From Sphingobacterium sp. (GTDB lineage: Bacteria; Bacteroidota; Bacteroidia; Sphingobacteriales; Sphingobacteriaceae): 64,000 nucleotides of DNA. Under the pieces are notes generated by a model. It saw only the letters and a program-made list of their open reading frames with translations, was not told the DNA's origin and ran no database searches. The translations under genes were made by a program, and so were the position numbers. Below, one piece after another: positions 60,821 through 64,000 of the stretch (position 1 is its first letter; every line of letters begins with the position of its first letter). The stretch spans positions 1-64,000 of the forward strand of contig JAQZAZ010000018.1 in assembly GCA_029239355.1 (NCBI GenBank). Direction: 5' to 3'.

Positions 60821-62389
60821 ATGAAAATTAAACTAAAAAAGACATATCTATATTTTTGTTTGGCGGCTACCACAGCGCTGGGCAGTTGTGCTAAAGATTT
60901 CTTAGATAAAAATCCAACGGATAAAATACCTGAATCTACTTTTTGGAAAACTCAAGCGGATGCAGACCTTGCACTATCGGGTGTGTATGAATTTTTATGT
61001 AGGGGATATAATTCTACATCTTCTTCCAATGCCCGGGGGGGCTGGGGTGGGGCAAGCATGTTCTGGGACGGCTTATCCGATGATGCATTCATATCAAGCA
61101 CATCCAATAATTTTAATACAATTTCTAGAGGTGGATTGACCTCAACGACAGGCGGTATGCAGGCGGAAGGTTATGAGATCTCCTATCAAGCAATCGCAGC
61201 CTGTAATAAATTGATTGCCAATATAGACCGTATCACCAGCATGAGCCAGCAGGATCGAGATCGCTATAAAGCCGAAACCCGTTTCATTCGTGCACATTAT
61301 TATTTTTTACTGACTAATCTTTATGGTGATGTGCCACTGACACTTGAGCCACTAGGTTTGGATGATGCCAGCGCTAGACTGGGAAGGACTGAAAAAAGCA
61401 AAGTTTTGGAAGCTGTTTTAGCAGATCTTGATTATGCCATTGAAAAGTTGCCAAACACCGCATATAAAGGACATGCTGTCAGGGGTGCCGCACTCGGATA
61501 TAAAGCAAAAGTATTATTGACAAATAAAAAATGGGCTGAAGCTGCCGCAGTGGCAAAGATGGTGATGGATGAAAACAAATTTTCGATCTATCAAGGTGGC
61601 TATCGGGATTTATTTAGAAAACCTGGTCAAAATAGTAACCCTGAAATTATGTTTTCAGCGCGTTTTCTACCGCCTAATATGTATAGCCCCGCAGATATGA
61701 TGTATTCCTATTTAATGACGGTACAACCTCTGGGGTATCTGGTTGATTCCTATTATTGTATTGATGGCAAGGACATCAGTACCTCTGCCAAATATGATGC
61801 GAAAAATCCCTATGAAAACCGTGATCCCCGATTGAAGGCATCTATTATCTATCAAGGGGTATGGCGTGGAACGACAGCTTCTTCCGCCTTTGATCCTGTA
61901 GCAGCGGATGTCAAGGGGGGCTTCTTGCCCAGGAAATATATCAATGAAGCCAAATGGCCAACCAGCTACGCTACACAAAGTGATCAAGATTGGGTATTTC
62001 TTCGTTACGCGGATATTTTGCTGATGTATGCAGAAGCAAAAAACGAAAGTGCTGGACCTGAGCAAACAGCCGTCGATGCATTGAATCAGGTACGATCCCG
62101 TGCAGATGTGAAAATGCCTTTGCTGCAATTTAGTTCCGGATTGACAAAAGAAGAATTTCGCGATATTATCCGTCACGAGCGACGTGTTGAATTGGCTCTG
62201 GAAGGACAGCGTTACTTTGATCTAAAACGTTGGGGACTTATAAAACAAGTCATGGACAAAACCAAAGATCCCGATGGTGCAATGCGCTTATTTGCTGAGC
62301 GGGATACTTTATGGCCTGTGCCACAGTCCGAAGTAGATATTGCTAAAAGTTTGGGAAATGATAAATTTACGCAGACAAAAGGTTTCTAA
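60821..62389 (+). CDS. SusD/RagB-family lipoprotein
   Basis: Lipobox LGSCAKDFLDKNPTD; AETRFIRAHYYFLLTNLYGDVPL; RHERRVELALEGQRYFDLKRW; LWPVPQSEVD. Confidence 0.95.
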   Translation: MKIKLKKTYLYFCLAATTALGSCAKDFLDKNPTDKIPESTFWKTQADADLALSGVYEFLCRGYNSTSSSNARGGWGGASMFWDGLSDDAFISSTSNNFNTISRGGLTSTTGGMQAEGYEISYQAIAACNKLIANIDRITSMSQQDRDRYKAETRFIRAHYYFLLTNLYGDVPLTLEPLGLDDASARLGRTEKSKVLEAVLADLDYAIEKLPNTAYKGHAVRGAALGYKAKVLLTNKKWAEAAAVAKMVMDENKFSIYQGGYRDLFRKPGQNSNPEIMFSARFLPPNMYSPADMMYSYLMTVQPLGYLVDSYYCIDGKDISTSAKYDAKNPYENRDPRLKASIIYQGVWRGTTASSAFDPVAADVKGGFLPRKYINEAKWPTSYATQSDQDWVFLRYADILLMYAEAKNESAGPEQTAVDALNQVRSRADVKMPLLQFSSGLTKEEFRDIIRHERRVELALEGQRYFDLKRWGLIKQVMDKTKDPDGAMRLFAERDTLWPVPQSEVDIAKSLGNDKFTQTKGF

Positions 62390-62407
62390 AATATAACCAT
62401 TATAGGC

Positions 62408-63862
62408 ATGAAAACTAAACTCAAGATGTATAAAATACTATTCCTGATACTCTTGGTCTCAGGAATATCAAGTGGCGCATCAATGGCGCAAGAAAATAAG
62501 CTACCTGATAGTCTACGGATGAAATGGTGGGAGGAAGCCAGATTTGGTATGTTTATCCATTGGGGCGTATATGCACAATTTGGCGGTGTCTATCGTGGTC
62601 ATGAACAAGCTCGGGGTGGAGCGGAATGGATTATGAACCGTTCAAAAATTCCTGTTGACGAATATCAGGCGATGGCAGGCCAGTTTAATCCTATACAATA
62701 TAATCCCGACGAATGGGTGCGAATGGCGAAAGATGCCGGCATGAAATACCTCATTATTACAGCCAAACATCACGACGGTTTTGCGTTGTTCGAAACCAAA
62801 ACCAGCAAATGGAATATGGTCGATGCGACTCCTTATGGTAAAGATCTGTTAAAGCCTTTGGCCGCCGCCTGTAAAAAGTATGGTGTCAAATTAGGTTTCT
62901 ACTATTCACAATCGCAAGATTGGAATAATCCTGGTGGTTCGGCAGCGCGGAAACTCATGGGCGAAGGCTGGCCCAATCCGGATTCAGCCAAAATTGATGC
63001 CTATACCTTAGCGCATAAAGGCCATTGGGATCCAAAGCAAGAAACTGCGAGTTTTGATGACTATATCAAAAATGTATCTGTACCACAGGTGAAAGAACTT
63101 TTGAGTAATTATGGTGATATTTCCGTCTTGTGGTGGGATACACCAACAAATATGACTGATGAAGCTGCGAGCATGCTACAGGAACAACTGCGCCTGCAAC
63201 CCAATATTATTACCAATGATCGTTTGAAAAGACCAAATTTTCCGGGGGACACAAAGACGCCAGAACAGAAAATTCCAGATTGGAGCGAGTTGGAAGGAAA
63301 GCATTGGGAAACTTGTATGACTATGAATGGAACCTGGGGATTTCGTACGTCTGACCATAAATGGAAGTCGGCAGAAACATTGATCCGTAATTTGGTTGAT
63401 ATCGCATCAAAAGGCGGGAATTATTTGCTCAATGTCGGCCCGAAACCCGATGGAAGCTTTCCACAGGAAAGCATAGACAGATTGGCGACGATAGGCAAGT
63501 GGATGAAAATCAACAGTGAAGCAATTTATGCAACCAAAAGCAGTCCTTTGCAACCCTTTAAGTGGGGAAGATGCACCATGAAGGAACAGGGCGACAAGAC
63601 CCTGCTTTACCTGACCATATTTGACTGGCCTCAAGATGGAACGGTCGTTCTTCCAGTAAAAAATAAAGTTTTTAAAGCTAGTTTTTTAGCGAATGGTAAA
63701 ACGCTTAAAGTGAAATCTCAGTCTGATACGATCAAAATTGACGTTTCCAAACAGGCAATTGATCCTGTCGCAACTGTAATCAAAATTGAGTTGGCTGGAA
63801 AACTAGAAAGAGATAAGACGGCCACAGCAAAGGAAATGAAAACCGGAGCCTTGGATGAATAA
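62408..63862 (+). CDS. GH29 alpha-L-fucosidase
   Basis: MKWWEEARFGMFIHWGVYAQFGGVYRG; AGMKYLIITAKHHDGFALFETKTSKWN; KLGFYYSQSQDW; ISVLWWDTP; GGNYLLNVGPKPDG. Confidence 0.94.
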   Translation: MKTKLKMYKILFLILLVSGISSGASMAQENKLPDSLRMKWWEEARFGMFIHWGVYAQFGGVYRGHEQARGGAEWIMNRSKIPVDEYQAMAGQFNPIQYNPDEWVRMAKDAGMKYLIITAKHHDGFALFETKTSKWNMVDATPYGKDLLKPLAAACKKYGVKLGFYYSQSQDWNNPGGSAARKLMGEGWPNPDSAKIDAYTLAHKGHWDPKQETASFDDYIKNVSVPQVKELLSNYGDISVLWWDTPTNMTDEAASMLQEQLRLQPNIITNDRLKRPNFPGDTKTPEQKIPDWSELEGKHWETCMTMNGTWGFRTSDHKWKSAETLIRNLVDIASKGGNYLLNVGPKPDGSFPQESIDRLATIGKWMKINSEAIYATKSSPLQPFKWGRCTMKEQGDKTLLYLTIFDWPQDGTVVLPVKNKVFKASFLANGKTLKVKSQSDTIKIDVSKQAIDPVATVIKIELAGKLERDKTATAKEMKTGALDE

Positions 63863-63899
63863 GCTGAATTTAAAGATTAAGAAAAGAGAACCCTATTTA

Positions 63900-64000
63900 A
63901 TGATAAAGGAAAATAAGTTTTATAAAATACTTGCATTGCTATTGGGATTTGGAGCTTTACAGCTCCAGGCTCAGGAATCAAAGCGAATCGACCGGGAATG
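63900..64000 (+). CDS. Start of a secreted protein, possibly a GH2-type glycosidase, truncated by window end
   Basis: ATG at 63900: MIKENKFYKILALLLGFGALQLQAQESKRIDRE...; signal peptide, then RIDRE as often seen at GH2 starts. Weak. Confidence 0.4.
   Translation, partial: MIKENKFYKILALLLGFGALQLQAQESKRIDRE

Noticed and set aside
1-64000. CRISPR arrays, rRNA, tRNA, prophage or transposase genes
   Set aside because: Looked for regular repeats, tRNA-like T-arms and recombinase motifs; none could be supported by eye.

Overview
This 64 kb, AT-rich window is from a Bacteroidota genome, most likely Sphingobacterium or a close relative. That placement is inferred from SusC/SusD content, FecI/FecR architecture and TTG-N20-TAnnTTTG promoters. 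From left to right it contains: (1) a FecI-type sigma / FecR / STN-domain SusC unit, with the SusC cut by the window start; (2) redox and regulatory genes, including an OYE-type reductase divergent from an HxlR regulator; (3) a poorly characterised block with a candidate membrane LytTR-like regulator divergent from two ORFan-like genes; (4) a tandem DUF1080 protein plus a Gfo/Idh/MocA oxidoreductase; (5) a complete predicted trans-4-hydroxy-L-proline catabolic set convergent with three peptidases, two of them in Pro-specific families, plus an AraC regulator; (6) fabF with a TetR regulator; (7) a SufR-like regulator divergent from superoxide dismutase; (8) a histidine kinase / LuxR response regulator pair and cydAB; (9) a decayed susD next to a sulfatase; (10) three SusC/SusD loci: one with GH144-like and GH3 enzymes (predicted beta-1,2-glucan use), one with a frame-disrupted susD, and one with a GH29 fucosidase. 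The least expected signal is a pair of near-identical, short intergenic transcription units on the minus strand, at about 16.02-16.12 kb and 28.25-28.35 kb. Each has a TTG-N20-TATCTTTG promoter, a transcript of about 60 nt and a terminator hairpin with a C-rich loop. They bracket the hydroxyproline/peptidase island and look like a duplicated small RNA. All family calls come from reading motifs by eye; no database search was run.
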